Source: Bacteroidia bacterium
GTDB lineage: Bacteria > Bacteroidota > Bacteroidia > Bacteroidales > UBA7960
NCBI GenBank assembly: GCA_007695305.1
Contig: REEA01000104.1
Coordinates: 1 to 42,371, forward strand
Direction: 5' to 3'
DNA length: 42,371 bases
The position numbers were made by a program, and so were the translations under genes. The notes below the pieces were generated by a model that saw only the letters and a list, made by a program, of their open reading frames with translations, was not told the DNA's origin and did no database searches. Positions 16,846 through 26,436 of the stretch are shown here, in pieces; the first letter of the stretch is position 1, and each line of letters starts with the position of its first letter.

Positions 16846-18282
16846 ATGCGTCAGGAAAATCAAATAGAAAGAGAAGTCTGGGACAGCAACAGGAAAGCTT
16901 TGTTCATCAACCTGGACAGCACCATTTATGGATCATTTGCTGAAATTGGTGGAGGCCAGGAGGTTGCACGATGTTTCTTTCAGTCGGGTGGTGCTTCAGG
17001 TACCGTCGCAAGAACCGTTTCAGCATATGACATGGCCTTCAGTGACTACCTTTACGGGGAAAGTCCTTCCAGGCGATATGTGTCCGAGCAACGTCTCATG
17101 CAAATGCTGAACAAGGAATACAACAGCCTTGAAACCCTTTTGAAGAAACAAAGAGGCAGCAACACACGTTTTTTTGCATTTGCCAACACGGTGACCACAT
17201 TAAACTACAGGAAAGACAATGAAGCCCATGGTTGGATCGGGGTGCGTTTCCAGATAAAACCCGATGCAAAGCCAAACGATGTGGTATTGCATGTGAGACT
17301 CCTTGAAAATGACAGTTTGCAGCAGCAACAAACCCTGGGGGTGCTGGGCGTAAATCTCCTTTATGCCTGCTATTATAATTATCAGTATCCCAACAGCTTT
17401 TTAAAATCATTGCTGGATGATATTTCCAACGACCGTATTGAAATAGACATGATCAGGATGAGCGGTCCGGACCTGGCTTATGTTGACAACCGGCTATTGG
17501 CAGTACAGCTGGTAAAAAACGGCATGACCAAGGTTACGATGTTCGACAGACACGGCCACGTTCAGCAACCGGCTGACCTCCTCTACAAAAAGAATATCAT
17601 GGTGCTAAGGGGCAGCTTCAGGCCAATCACATATGTAGGCTTTGACATGCTTAAATCGGGCTTTGCCCTGTTTAAAAAAGAGGTGGGATATAACAAAAAG
17701 ACGCCGAATGCCGAGGTGCTCTGCGAAATAACCCTAAACAACCTGATTGACGAAGACAATTTTGATGAGCGTGACTTCCTCGACCGGGTGGATATCCTTT
17801 GCGGGATGGGACAGAACGTCATGATTTCAAACTTCAGGGAGTTTTATCGGCTGGGGGAATGGTTCCAGCGATTTAAAATCGACAACGTCCGCATGGTTAT
17901 CGGGGCTCTGACATTTCGCAATGTCATTGACAAAAAATATTATAAACACCTTAAAGGAGGGATGATGGAAGCCTTTGGAAAACTCTTTATGGATAATCTC
18001 AGGGTGTATATTTATCCGGGAAGGGAGAAAAACGAAGATGAAATCATCACCGTTCATAACATGCCCATCGACAAGGAGATTGTCTACCTGTACAGGCATC
18101 TCACAGAGAACAATTATATTCTTGATATTCCGGGTTACAAAAAAGATGTTCTTCCCTATTTTTCACATGTGGTGTTGCAGAAAATTCAAAACAATGAACC
18201 CGGCTGGGAAGAAATGGTGCCAAAATATGTTTCGGCCTTCATTAAAACGAAACAACTTTTTGGATACAACAACCCAGGCTGA
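16846..18282 (+). CDS. Large conserved cytosolic protein of unknown function
   Basis: A 478-residue soluble protein without signal peptide or membrane helices. Strongly patterned segments suggest an enzyme or binding protein: FAEIGGGQEVARCFFQSGGA (31-50) followed by SGTVARTVSAYDMAFSD, RFFAFANTVTTLNY (108-121), AHGWIGVRFQ (127-136), RIEIDMIRMSGPDLAYVDNR and a C-terminal EPGWEEMVPKYV. I recall similar full-length proteins in cyanobacteria and Bacteroidota carrying conflicting labels (nicotinate-nucleotide adenylyltransferase, TonB-dependent receptor). Neither fits: there is no canonical (H/T)xGH nucleotidyltransferase motif near the N terminus and no outer-membrane barrel. It is a single-gene unit with its own terminator; TAATTTTG at 16819-16826 is a possible -7 box. 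Confidence 0.8.
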   Translation: MRQENQIEREVWDSNRKALFINLDSTIYGSFAEIGGGQEVARCFFQSGGASGTVARTVSAYDMAFSDYLYGESPSRRYVSEQRLMQMLNKEYNSLETLLKKQRGSNTRFFAFANTVTTLNYRKDNEAHGWIGVRFQIKPDAKPNDVVLHVRLLENDSLQQQQTLGVLGVNLLYACYYNYQYPNSFLKSLLDDISNDRIEIDMIRMSGPDLAYVDNRLLAVQLVKNGMTKVTMFDRHGHVQQPADLLYKKNIMVLRGSFRPITYVGFDMLKSGFALFKKEVGYNKKTPNAEVLCEITLNNLIDEDNFDERDFLDRVDILCGMGQNVMISNFREFYRLGEWFQRFKIDNVRMVIGALTFRNVIDKKYYKHLKGGMMEAFGKLFMDNLRVYIYPGREKNEDEIITVHNMPIDKEIVYLYRHLTENNYILDIPGYKKDVLPYFSHVVLQKIQNNEPGWEEMVPKYVSAFIKTKQLFGYNNPG

Positions 18283-18304
18283 CAAGTCCTTTTCCCCATG
18301 AAGA

Positions 18305-18340
18305 AAAAGCCCGGATGTTTGTTACATCACCCGGGCTTTT
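18305..18340. terminator. Bidirectional rho-independent terminator
   Basis: AAAAGCCCGG (18305-18314) pairs perfectly with CCGGGCTTTT (18331-18340), and the loop contains a further ATGT/ACAT pairing. The A and T runs at the stem base give a T tract in either direction. It separates the convergent unknown-function gene and the outer-membrane protein gene. Confidence 0.88.
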
Positions 18341-18364
18341 AACTTTTATATCAGTTTCTGACGT

Positions 18365-20893
18365 TTACATGTCAAAATCATCAAAGTCCAGTCCATTGCC
18401 ATTGTCGTCGTTTCGTCCGTTACGGTCTCTCCGGCGGTCATATTCGTTAATTCGGAAGCTAAACCCAATGGTGATCTGTCTGCTGTTCCGCCAACGCTCC
18501 ATATCCATGGTGAAATTGTCACCATAGTTATACATACTGAAGCGCATGGTGTTAAAGATATCGGAAAAGTTTAGTGTGATGGTACCTGTATTTCCCAGTA
18601 CATTCTTTCGTACTGCGGCATTAACAGCATACATTGCGTCCATCTCGCCCTGCAGCATGATAATGGGCGAGCGGTAAAAACCATTTACTTGAAAATTCCA
18701 ACCGTTTCCAAGATTGGTATTGCTCATTAACCGTCCCGACCATGAATAACTGTCGTTCTCTGCTTCCATCTGCGCACCACGTCCTTCAATGATATTTCTG
18801 AAATAACTGAGGGTTGCATTCACATTCCAGCGGTTGGAAAACCTTTGCGACAAAACGAACTCAGTACCGTAGGAGATTCCTTTATTCAGGTTTTCAAAAT
18901 TGGTAACTGTTACATCGCGACCTTCCATGCCTGGCAAATCGTCGCGAACCGAGCGAAAACGTGTAATCATACCATCGGTATAGCGATAAAAGATACTGGG
19001 ATTGATGGTGGTTGAAGGCCAAAAACGGGTGTAACTCAACTCCAGGGAGTTGATAAATTCCGCTTCCAGCCATGGGTTGCCCATTGAAACTTCGTACTCA
19101 CTACTATATCTCATGAACGGATTAATGTTTCGGTTGTGCGGCCGGTTGATGCGACGACTGTAACTGATTTGGGCCGACTGGTTATTTTCGAAACTACGAC
19201 GAACATGAGCGGTGGGGAACAAGCTGAAATAGTTGTTGTTGAAAGTCTCGCCCGTAGTACGCTGATCACCGTCAACAAGGGTTTGCTCGGCACGTAAACC
19301 GGCCTGAACACTGTAACGGCCCAGCATGGTGGCATACATTCCGTAAGCTGCCAAAATCTGCTCGTTATATATGAAGTGGTTGCTGCGGTTCAGGTTGTTT
19401 TCCCAGGTATCAGAGTCAGAATGAAAATCCTCAAACAAAAAATCTGAATCCATTTCCCTTACCTGGATACGATAACCGGCTTCAAACTTGGATTGTTCAT
19501 TCAAGGGATGCACATAGTCGAGTTGTGTACTAAAGGACCAGTTCTGTCCATCCATATAAGAACGCTCTAACACCTGCTGATCCAGGGGCGTACTCCAGTC
19601 ATTTTCATAGAACTGCTGGACAAAATGCTGATTCCTGTCCATATTGCGGGTTGAAAAAGACACATCGGCAGTCAGCTCCCGGTGTTCCTGCGCAAAAGTT
19701 CGACGGAAGTTCAGACGGTGATTAAATGAATTGTGCAGCATATCTGTATCATTATCCATTAAAAACAGGCTGCTGGGGTTAGTAAGGTCTTGATACAACA
19801 TGTAATGTGTGAGGTTATCCATTGTCCTGTTCCAGTTACTGTATCGTGAAGAAAACGTAAGGGTATTACGGGGGTTGAACTGGTAATCAAAACCGGCTTG
19901 TATGTTATGAGAGTTCATGCCATTGTTTCCGGTGATGTCCTGATCCATGAAGTTGGAAACATCGCCCATGAAGGTTTGCCGTTGACTGTTGCCGAAGCTT
20001 TCCATATCAGACAGGCGTGCACTGTAGTTCGTAAAGATATTCCACTTTCCAAACTGGTAGTTAAGGTTCAAAGAACCACTGTAACGTCCGGCAGAACCAG
20101 CGTTCAGGGATACCATACCGTTGTAACCCGGCCGCCTTTCCTGTTTTAAAACAACATTTATTATACCGGAGGTGCCCGATGGATCAAATCGCGCAGAAGG
20201 GTTGGTTACCACTTCAACCCGCTCAATGGTTTCTGCAGGTATCTGTTCCAGCGCTTCGGATACGGTAAGCCCTGTTAGAGTAGAAGGCCTTCCGTCGATG
20301 AGTACCGTAACATTGGTACTTCCGCGCAAACTCACATTGCCATCAAAATCCACCGCAATGCTGGGTATATTCTCCATCAGCTCCAGAGCAGACCCACCAA
20401 CGGATGTCAACTCCTGGGCAACATTAAATACACGGCGGTCCAGCCCAACTTCCATCAATTGCCTGGCCGCCTCAACGGTTACTTCCGAAAGCAGGGTTGC
20501 ATCCGGGGCAATTCGGATTTCACCCATTTGGTAATGCAGCTCACGGGGTGTAATCCGGATATCGTTAAAAGTTTGCCTCGGGTACCCCACATAATTGATA
20601 ACGATGTAAAATGTGCCAAAAGGAACTTCCCTGATTTCAAAATAGCCATCCTCATTAGAGATGGAGCCACTCACCATGGCTGAGTCGGCAACAGAATGCA
20701 ATACCACGCTGGCAAACATAAGGGGTTCGTTTTCATTTTCATCAAGCAACTTACCACTTACGGTTCCTGCAGCCGGTGTTCCTCTGCCTTCCTGCGGCCG
20801 CTGCCCCTGCAGCTCTGCTGATTCCGTGGCTAAAATATTGCTAACGGATAATAATCCGGCAATTGTCCATATTATAATTGATCGCATGTTCAT
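18365..20893 (-). CDS. TonB-dependent outer-membrane beta-barrel protein (non-SusC type)
   Basis: An 842-residue protein (Met3, base 20887, is an alternative start). A signal peptide covers about residues 1-22. A carboxypeptidase-regulatory-like beta-sandwich follows (about 44-125; GTVSGKLLDENENEPLMFAS). The plug domain (about 140-255) includes VSLRGSTNVTVLIDGRPS and VEVVTNPSARFDPSGTSGIINVVLK. The rest is a beta-barrel rich in alternating aromatic strands (outer membrane beta-barrel family 3). The last strand appears to be ITIGFSFRIN, after which comes an unusual hydrophilic tail (RRRDRNGRNDDNGN...LDFDDFDM). It is probably a TonB-driven transporter or an adhesive outer-membrane protein of unknown ligand. 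No SusD partner is adjacent. Confidence 0.9.
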   Translation of the reverse strand: MNMRSIIIWTIAGLLSVSNILATESAELQGQRPQEGRGTPAAGTVSGKLLDENENEPLMFASVVLHSVADSAMVSGSISNEDGYFEIREVPFGTFYIVINYVGYPRQTFNDIRITPRELHYQMGEIRIAPDATLLSEVTVEAARQLMEVGLDRRVFNVAQELTSVGGSALELMENIPSIAVDFDGNVSLRGSTNVTVLIDGRPSTLTGLTVSEALEQIPAETIERVEVVTNPSARFDPSGTSGIINVVLKQERRPGYNGMVSLNAGSAGRYSGSLNLNYQFGKWNIFTNYSARLSDMESFGNSQRQTFMGDVSNFMDQDITGNNGMNSHNIQAGFDYQFNPRNTLTFSSRYSNWNRTMDNLTHYMLYQDLTNPSSLFLMDNDTDMLHNSFNHRLNFRRTFAQEHRELTADVSFSTRNMDRNQHFVQQFYENDWSTPLDQQVLERSYMDGQNWSFSTQLDYVHPLNEQSKFEAGYRIQVREMDSDFLFEDFHSDSDTWENNLNRSNHFIYNEQILAAYGMYATMLGRYSVQAGLRAEQTLVDGDQRTTGETFNNNYFSLFPTAHVRRSFENNQSAQISYSRRINRPHNRNINPFMRYSSEYEVSMGNPWLEAEFINSLELSYTRFWPSTTINPSIFYRYTDGMITRFRSVRDDLPGMEGRDVTVTNFENLNKGISYGTEFVLSQRFSNRWNVNATLSYFRNIIEGRGAQMEAENDSYSWSGRLMSNTNLGNGWNFQVNGFYRSPIIMLQGEMDAMYAVNAAVRKNVLGNTGTITLNFSDIFNTMRFSMYNYGDNFTMDMERWRNSRQITIGFSFRINEYDRRRDRNGRNDDNGNGLDFDDFDM

Positions 20894-21138
20894 ATAGTAG
20901 TGTTGACCTTTAATTTAGTGAAAAAATCTGTGCCCACGATTGTGCAGACAATAGTACTGACAAAAACCGGCGTTAAAAGTTTAACAGGCTCACCAGTAAT
21001 AAACATAATTTAAGGAGCTTTAACATAGATTAACTTTCAGGATGCTTTTCCGGCTAATAATTTGCCAAAATGATACGGTTTTTGTTTTGAAGATGATTAA
21101 CATAAGCACAGCCAAAAAACAACGGCTGATAAATTTTG

Positions 21139-21146
21139 TATCTTTG
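21139..21146 (+). promoter_or_regulatory. Candidate -7 element of parE
   Basis: TATCTTTG matches TAnnTTTG and ends 24 bases before ATG 21171. It lies inside the longer open frame that begins at 21042, which argues for the downstream start. No -33 TTG is present at normal spacing. Confidence 0.4.
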
Positions 21147-21170
21147 CCAATTATTATGCAGCAACAAAAG

Positions 21171-23006
21171 ATGGCTGAAAAATATTCGGAAGACAGCATA
21201 CGCACCCTCGACTGGAAAGAGCACATCCGCCTGCGTCCCGGCATGTATATCGGGAAGCTTGGGGATGGTGCATCACAGGATGATGGCATATATGTACTGA
21301 TCAAAGAGGTGATTGACAATGCCATCGATGAGTTTATCATGGGTTTTGGCAAAACCATTGAAGTTACGATTGATGAATCCCGGGTCACTGTTCGTGATTA
21401 TGGCCGTGGCATTCCGCTGGGCAAAGTGGTTGAATGTGTATCGCGCATCAACACCGGGGCCAAATACGACAGCAAAGTTTTCAAAAAGACCGTTGGTCTC
21501 AACGGGGTAGGCACAAAGGCGGTAAATGCCCTCTCCAACTCCTTCCGCATTGAATCAATCCGTGAAGGACAGTCAAAAAGTGCCGAATTTGCCAGTGGCA
21601 AACTGATCAGGGAAAATGATGTAACCACCAGCAGTGAACGCACAGGCACTGTGGTTACTTTTCGGCCGGACGACACCATATTTGGAAAGTTCCGGTTTAT
21701 CGACGAATACATAGAAAAATTGCTGTGGAATTATGTGTTTCTGAACCGCGGTCTTACCATCGTATTCAATGGCCGTCGTTTAATCTCAAAAAATGGCCTG
21801 CTTGATCTCCTCAACAGGAATATTGATACACCGATATGTTATCCCATAATCCATATTCAGGAAGACGACCTGGAGTTTGCTTTTACCCATAGCACAAGCC
21901 AGTATAGTGAAGAATACTATTCTTTTGTGAACGGTCAGCATACCACGCAGGGAGGAACCCACCAGGCCGCTTTCAGGGAGATGCTGAACAAAACCATCCG
22001 CGAATTTTACAAAAAAGATTTTGATGCCAACGACATCAAAACATCACTGATGGTTGCCTTTAGCATCAAGGTACAGGAGCCGGTTTTTGAATCACAAACC
22101 AAAACCAAACTTGGCTCACAATATATGGAACCTAATGGGCCAAGCATCCGGAATTATATCGGTGATATCCTGAAACGAAGATTGGATAATTATCTGCACA
22201 TGCATCAGGAGGTTGCCGACGCCCTGCTGAAAAAGATCGTGCAATCGGAGAAAGACAGGAAAGAAATGGCCAACATCAAAAAGCTGGCCAGGGAAAGGGT
22301 GAAAAAAGCCAGCCTGCACAACAAGAAACTCAGGGATTGCCGGATTCACTATAACGACAATCATGCGCAAAGGCTCGACACCACACTGTTTATCACTGAA
22401 GGAGACTCAGCCAGCGGTTCAATTACAAAGGCCCGAAATGTAAATACGCAGGCGGTCTTCAGCCTTAAAGGAAAGCCTTTGAACAGCTATGGCCTTTCAA
22501 AGAAAATTGTTTATGAGAACGAAGAATTCAACTTGCTGCAAGCTGCCCTGAATATTGAAGAAAGCCTTGAAACCCTGAGATACAACAATGTGGTTATTGC
22601 CACCGATGCGGATGTTGATGGGATGCACATCAGGTTGCTGTTGCTTACATTTTTTCTGCAGTTTTTTCCCGATCTGGTGCGAAACGGACACCTGTATATT
22701 TTGCAAACGCCGCTTTTCAGGGTGCGCAACAAAAAAACCACACACTACTGTTACACGGAGCACGAAAAACTGCAGGCCATCCAATCGCTGGGAGGGAATC
22801 CGGAAATCACCAGATTCAAAGGGCTAGGAGAGATATCTCCCGGTGAGTTCAGTAATTTCATCGGTAAAAATATCCGCCTTGATCCCGTAATTCTCCGCAA
22901 GGACCTTAGCCTGAATGAAATTCTTCGGTTCTATATGGGTAAAAACACCCCGGAAAGGCAGCAGTTTATCATTGAGAACCTGAGGCCGGAAGCTGCATTG
23001 GCCTAA
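21171..23006 (+). CDS. parE: DNA topoisomerase IV subunit B
   Basis: A 611-residue type IIA topoisomerase ATPase subunit. The GHKL ATP site is visible as [10 protein letters not shown] (46-55), DYGRGIPLG (76-84) and [15 protein letters not shown] (108-122). The TOPRIM domain has [12 protein letters not shown] and [17 protein letters not shown]. The start [28 protein letters not shown] matches ParE of Bacteroides; Met at 21156 is an alternative, while the frame from 21042 overlaps the -7 box. It decatenates replicated chromosomes together with ParC. No parC follows: the next gene is convergent, so the partner subunit lies elsewhere or beyond this window. A GC-rich hairpin (23031-23045) follows the stop, without a T tract. 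Confidence 0.95.
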   Translation: MAEKYSEDSIRTLDWKEHIRLRPGMYIGKLGDGASQDDGIYVLIKEVIDNAIDEFIMGFGKTIEVTIDESRVTVRDYGRGIPLGKVVECVSRINTGAKYDSKVFKKTVGLNGVGTKAVNALSNSFRIESIREGQSKSAEFASGKLIRENDVTTSSERTGTVVTFRPDDTIFGKFRFIDEYIEKLLWNYVFLNRGLTIVFNGRRLISKNGLLDLLNRNIDTPICYPIIHIQEDDLEFAFTHSTSQYSEEYYSFVNGQHTTQGGTHQAAFREMLNKTIREFYKKDFDANDIKTSLMVAFSIKVQEPVFESQTKTKLGSQYMEPNGPSIRNYIGDILKRRLDNYLHMHQEVADALLKKIVQSEKDRKEMANIKKLARERVKKASLHNKKLRDCRIHYNDNHAQRLDTTLFITEGDSASGSITKARNVNTQAVFSLKGKPLNSYGLSKKIVYENEEFNLLQAALNIEESLETLRYNNVVIATDADVDGMHIRLLLLTFFLQFFPDLVRNGHLYILQTPLFRVRNKKTTHYCYTEHEKLQAIQSLGGNPEITRFKGLGEISPGEFSNFIGKNIRLDPVILRKDLSLNEILRFYMGKNTPERQQFIIENLRPEAALA

Positions 23007-23079
23007 CACCCTGCGAGGCACTTACGACTTCCCGGGCATCCCGGGGCGCAATAAACGGATCTTCTGCTGAACCGGCTGA

Positions 23080-23877
23080 TCAAACATCCAACCCGAACGA
23101 ATCCCAGTCTGCCCAAACGCGGAATTTATCGCGAAAGGCATCCAGTTCACATCGTGGCATGACGATGGTTTCTGAGGCTTCCTTGTCAGGAGGAATGTTG
23201 GAAATATTATCCCCTTTCGGGCTGATCACGGCCGAATCCCCGGAGTAGTAAATGCTGTTGTTGTCCTCTCCTACCCTGTTTACACCAATCACATATGCTT
23301 GGTTCTCAAGAGCCCGGGCCATAAGCAGGATGCGCCACACATGGCTTCGTGCACCGGGCCAGTTGGCAACATTTAGCATACAATCATAAGCAAATCCCCG
23401 CTCCTGGTCATAGGTGTTTCGATTCCATACCGGAAAACGCAAATCATAACAGATCACAGGCATGATTTTCCATGACTTCCATTCAACAATCAGCTTGGAT
23501 TGCCCCGGTGAATAATACTTGTTTTCGCCGGCAAATGTAAAAAGATGCCGTTTGTCATAGCATGCATATTTACCGTCAGGAGGCATCCATATTAGCCGGT
23601 TGTAGTATTTTTCTTTTTCTTTGATGATGATGCTTCCGGTGAGCACAAAATTGCCGGCTGATGCCATCAGCTGCATCCATTGCATGGTTTTGCCTTCCAT
23701 GGGTTCGGCTACGTCATGGGGAACCTGCGTAAATCCGGTGGTAAACATTTCGGGCAGTACAACAAGGTCCGGTTGGCCTTCTATATTTCGAATTTTTTGG
23801 GAAAACATATCCAGGTTCTGGTCTGTGTTTTCCCAAAAAAGGTCTGATTGAAACAAGTGAACTTTTAAATGCTGCAT
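23080..23877 (-). CDS. Omega-amidase, nitrilase superfamily (YafV-like)
   Basis: A 265-residue carbon-nitrogen hydrolase. The Glu-Lys-Cys triad is visible as Glu43 in VLPEMFTTGF, Lys109 in CYDKRHLF and Cys143 in PVICYDLRFP. The WNRN and NVANWPGARSHVWRILLMARALENQAYVIGVNRVG blocks match YafV/Nit2-type omega-amidases, which hydrolyse the omega-amides 2-oxoglutaramate and 2-oxosuccinamate. It overlaps the upstream aminotransferase gene by 13 bases (23865-23877). The pair suggests a glutamine-driven transamination, with the amidase removing 2-oxoglutaramate and pulling the reaction forward. Confidence 0.92.
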   Translation of the reverse strand: MQHLKVHLFQSDLFWENTDQNLDMFSQKIRNIEGQPDLVVLPEMFTTGFTQVPHDVAEPMEGKTMQWMQLMASAGNFVLTGSIIIKEKEKYYNRLIWMPPDGKYACYDKRHLFTFAGENKYYSPGQSKLIVEWKSWKIMPVICYDLRFPVWNRNTYDQERGFAYDCMLNVANWPGARSHVWRILLMARALENQAYVIGVNRVGEDNNSIYYSGDSAVISPKGDNISNIPPDKEASETIVMPRCELDAFRDKFRVWADWDSFGLDV

Positions 23878-25022
23878 AGTATTTCGGCGGCTTTTTTCAG
23901 GGTTTGTTCAGATTTGGCAAAACAAAATCTCAGCAAATGATTGTTGTGGGGGTTGTTGTAAAAAGAAGAGGTGGGAACGGCGGCAATTTTATGCTCCCTT
24001 GTAAGCCATTGGGCAAATGCCATTTCATCATCATCACTGATATTCTTATAGTTCAGAATCTGAAAATAAGTGCCTGAGGCAGGTGTAAAGGTGAAGCGCG
24101 ATGATTCAACAGCCTTTAGAAAAAAGTCTCTTTTTGTTTGATAAAAAGGACCCAATCCTTTATAATGATCCGGTTTTTGAAGATATTCGGCCAGCGCATG
24201 CTGCACGGGTGTATTTGAACAAAACACCATGAATTGATGGGTTTTACGGAATTCTTTCATCAAATTTGATGGTGCGACGCAATATCCGGTTTTCCAGCCG
24301 GTGGCATGGAAAGTTTTTCCAAAGGAGCAGGTCACCAGGCTTCTTTCAGCCAGGCCCGGATAACGGCAAACGCTTTCGTGTTGCTCCCCCTCAAAAATGA
24401 TGTGTTCATAAACTTCATCACTCAGAATCAGTATCCCTGTGTTTTTTACTAGCTTTTCCAACTGAAGCAGGTCTTCCTTCCTCAAGATGCTGCCGGTGGG
24501 GTTGTGCGGACTATTGATTATGATCATCTTAGTCCGGCTGGAGACCAATCTGGTTACTTCATCCCAGTCTATATGGAAGTCAGGATCCTTGAGTTTGCAT
24601 GTAATAGGCACCCCGCCATTGAGTTTCACAGCAGGGATATAACTGTCGTAGGCAGGTTCAAAAACAATTACCTCATCCTCATCTTTTACAAAAGCCGTAA
24701 TGGCTGCATAAATGGCCTGGGTAGCCCCCGCGGTGACGGTAATCTCCATATCCGGGTCATATTCTGTATCATACAACCTGAGCGTTTTTTCCGCAATGGC
24801 TTCACGCAAAGCAGGAAGCCCTGGCATGGGAGCATACTGGTTATGCCCTGCACGCATGTGTTTCGCAACCAGTTCTATCAATACCGGGGATACTTCAAAG
24901 TCAGGGAAACCCTGGGACAAATTAAGGGCATCGTGCTCTTTGGCCATCTGCGTCATGACAGCAAAAATAGATGTGCCCGTGCTGGGTAACTTACTTGATA
25001 TGGAATCCGGATATAATTTCAT
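23865..25022 (-). CDS. PLP aminotransferase, methionine/glutamine type (YbdL-like)
   Basis: A 385-residue fold-type I aminotransferase. The start was chosen at MKLYPDSISSKLPSTGTSIF (base 25022); the 47 residues upstream in the open frame do not resemble the family. Signatures are LNLSQGFPDFEVSP (33-46), INSPHNPTGSIL (169-180), SDEVYEH (201-207) and the PLP-binding Lys236 in SFGKTFHATGWKTGY. It resembles YbdL and kynurenine/glutamine transaminase K relatives, which transaminate methionine and 4-methylthio-2-oxobutyrate. It is translationally coupled to the omega-amidase, an arrangement known to act in methionine salvage. No other methionine salvage gene is in the window. Confidence 0.9.
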   Translation of the reverse strand: MKLYPDSISSKLPSTGTSIFAVMTQMAKEHDALNLSQGFPDFEVSPVLIELVAKHMRAGHNQYAPMPGLPALREAIAEKTLRLYDTEYDPDMEITVTAGATQAIYAAITAFVKDEDEVIVFEPAYDSYIPAVKLNGGVPITCKLKDPDFHIDWDEVTRLVSSRTKMIIINSPHNPTGSILRKEDLLQLEKLVKNTGILILSDEVYEHIIFEGEQHESVCRYPGLAERSLVTCSFGKTFHATGWKTGYCVAPSNLMKEFRKTHQFMVFCSNTPVQHALAEYLQKPDHYKGLGPFYQTKRDFFLKAVESSRFTFTPASGTYFQILNYKNISDDDEMAFAQWLTREHKIAAVPTSSFYNNPHNNHLLRFCFAKSEQTLKKAAEILCSI

Positions 25023-25087
25023 TGAATATTGAAATGAATGAATGAATAAATTATTTATACTTGTCGTATCCAGTATTTTACGGATGA

Positions 25088-25118
25088 TTGCGATAATATA
25101 AAGAAAATTGTACTTTTG
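25088..25118 (+). promoter_or_regulatory. Candidate promoter of pgk
   Basis: TTG (25088-25090) and TACTTTTG (25111-25118) are 20 bases apart, fitting the Bacteroidota -33/-7 pattern. The leader to ATG 25219 would be about 95 bases, with no riboswitch-like fold recognised. Confidence 0.55.
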
Positions 25119-25218
25119 CATCCTTGGATGGCTAAGCAAAAATAAGCATTTTTCTGCAGCCATTCACATCAAAGTGTTGGTTAGAAATACCGTTTAAACA
25201 GTTCAAATCTGGAAAAAA

Positions 25219-26412
25219 ATGAAAACAATTGACAGCATAGATTTTTCGGGGAAACGCGCATTGATTCGCGTTGATTTCAACGTACCGCTCAATGATCAAT
25301 TTCAAATAACGGATGATAACAGGATGCGTGCCGCCGTTCCCACCATAGAAAAGATCCTTTCAGACGGAGGTTCTGTAATCCTGATGTCGCATCTGGGAAG
25401 ACCCAAAGAGGGGCCCGAAGAGAAGTTTTCCCTGAAGCACCTCAACGGGCATTTGTCCAAATTATTAAACAGGGATGTTTTATTTGCCGGTGATTGCATT
25501 GGTGATGAGGCCAGGGAGATGGCGGGCAAGCTGGAACCCGGCCAGGTACTTCTGCTGGAAAACCTTCGTTTTTACAAAGAAGAAACAAAAGGAGATGAAG
25601 CGTTTGCGAAAAAGTTGGCGGAGCTTGCTGATGTTTACGTAAATGACGCATTTGGGACCGCCCACAGAGCACACGCATCAACAACAATCGTAGCAAAATT
25701 CTTTCCAGAAGCTAAATGCTTCGGATATATCATGTCCAATGAACTGGCCAGCATAGATAAGGTGCTCAGCGATACAAAAAAACCTTATGTGGCTATTATT
25801 GGCGGGGCCAAGGTTAGTTCTAAGATCGATATTATTGAAAACCTGCTCGACAAAGCCGATGAGCTTATTATTGGTGGTGGAATGATGTTCACCTTTATCA
25901 AAGCACAAGGGGGCAAAATCGGCAACAGCATGTGCGAAGACGATTACCTGGAAACCGCACGTCAGATTATGTCTGCAGCCAAAGCCAGGGGCATCCGGAT
26001 ACATATTCCGGCAGATGCCATCATCGCTGACAGTTTTTCCAATGATGCCAATACAAGGGAATCATCGGCCGATAATATTCCGAATGAATGGCTCGGGCTG
26101 GATATCGGGAAAAACAGCATTAAAAAATTCGGCGACGTCATCGAAAATGCCAAAACCATTCTCTGGAACGGACCCATGGGAGTCTTTGAGATGTCAAAGT
26201 TTGAAGAAGGTACAAGGTCCATTGCCGAGGCTATCGTAAAAGCAACCCGGAATGGTGCTTTTTCCCTAATCGGGGGTGGTGATTCAGTGGCTGCAATCAA
26301 TCAGTTCGGGCTACAAGACCAGGTAAGCTATGTGAGCACCGGTGGAGGTGCATTGCTCGAATACATGGAAGGCAAAATCCTGCCCGGTGTAAAAGCCATT
26401 GAAGAATCATAA
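25219..26412 (+). CDS. pgk: Phosphoglycerate kinase
   Basis: A 397-residue enzyme of normal length. The N-terminal substrate domain has [14 protein letters not shown] and SHLGRPK; the hinge and C-terminal nucleotide domain has [31 protein letters not shown] and the phosphate-binding glycine loop [15 protein letters not shown]. It interconverts 1,3-bisphosphoglycerate and 3-phosphoglycerate with ATP formation in glycolysis. It is a single-gene unit with its own promoter, divergent from the aminotransferase and convergent with the histidine kinase (24 bases between stops). Confidence 0.98.
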   Translation: MKTIDSIDFSGKRALIRVDFNVPLNDQFQITDDNRMRAAVPTIEKILSDGGSVILMSHLGRPKEGPEEKFSLKHLNGHLSKLLNRDVLFAGDCIGDEAREMAGKLEPGQVLLLENLRFYKEETKGDEAFAKKLAELADVYVNDAFGTAHRAHASTTIVAKFFPEAKCFGYIMSNELASIDKVLSDTKKPYVAIIGGAKVSSKIDIIENLLDKADELIIGGGMMFTFIKAQGGKIGNSMCEDDYLETARQIMSAAKARGIRIHIPADAIIADSFSNDANTRESSADNIPNEWLGLDIGKNSIKKFGDVIENAKTILWNGPMGVFEMSKFEEGTRSIAEAIVKATRNGAFSLIGGGDSVAAINQFGLQDQVSYVSTGGGALLEYMEGKILPGVKAIEES

Positions 26413-26436
26413 AAAGCTGCACCAGGCACACACCCA

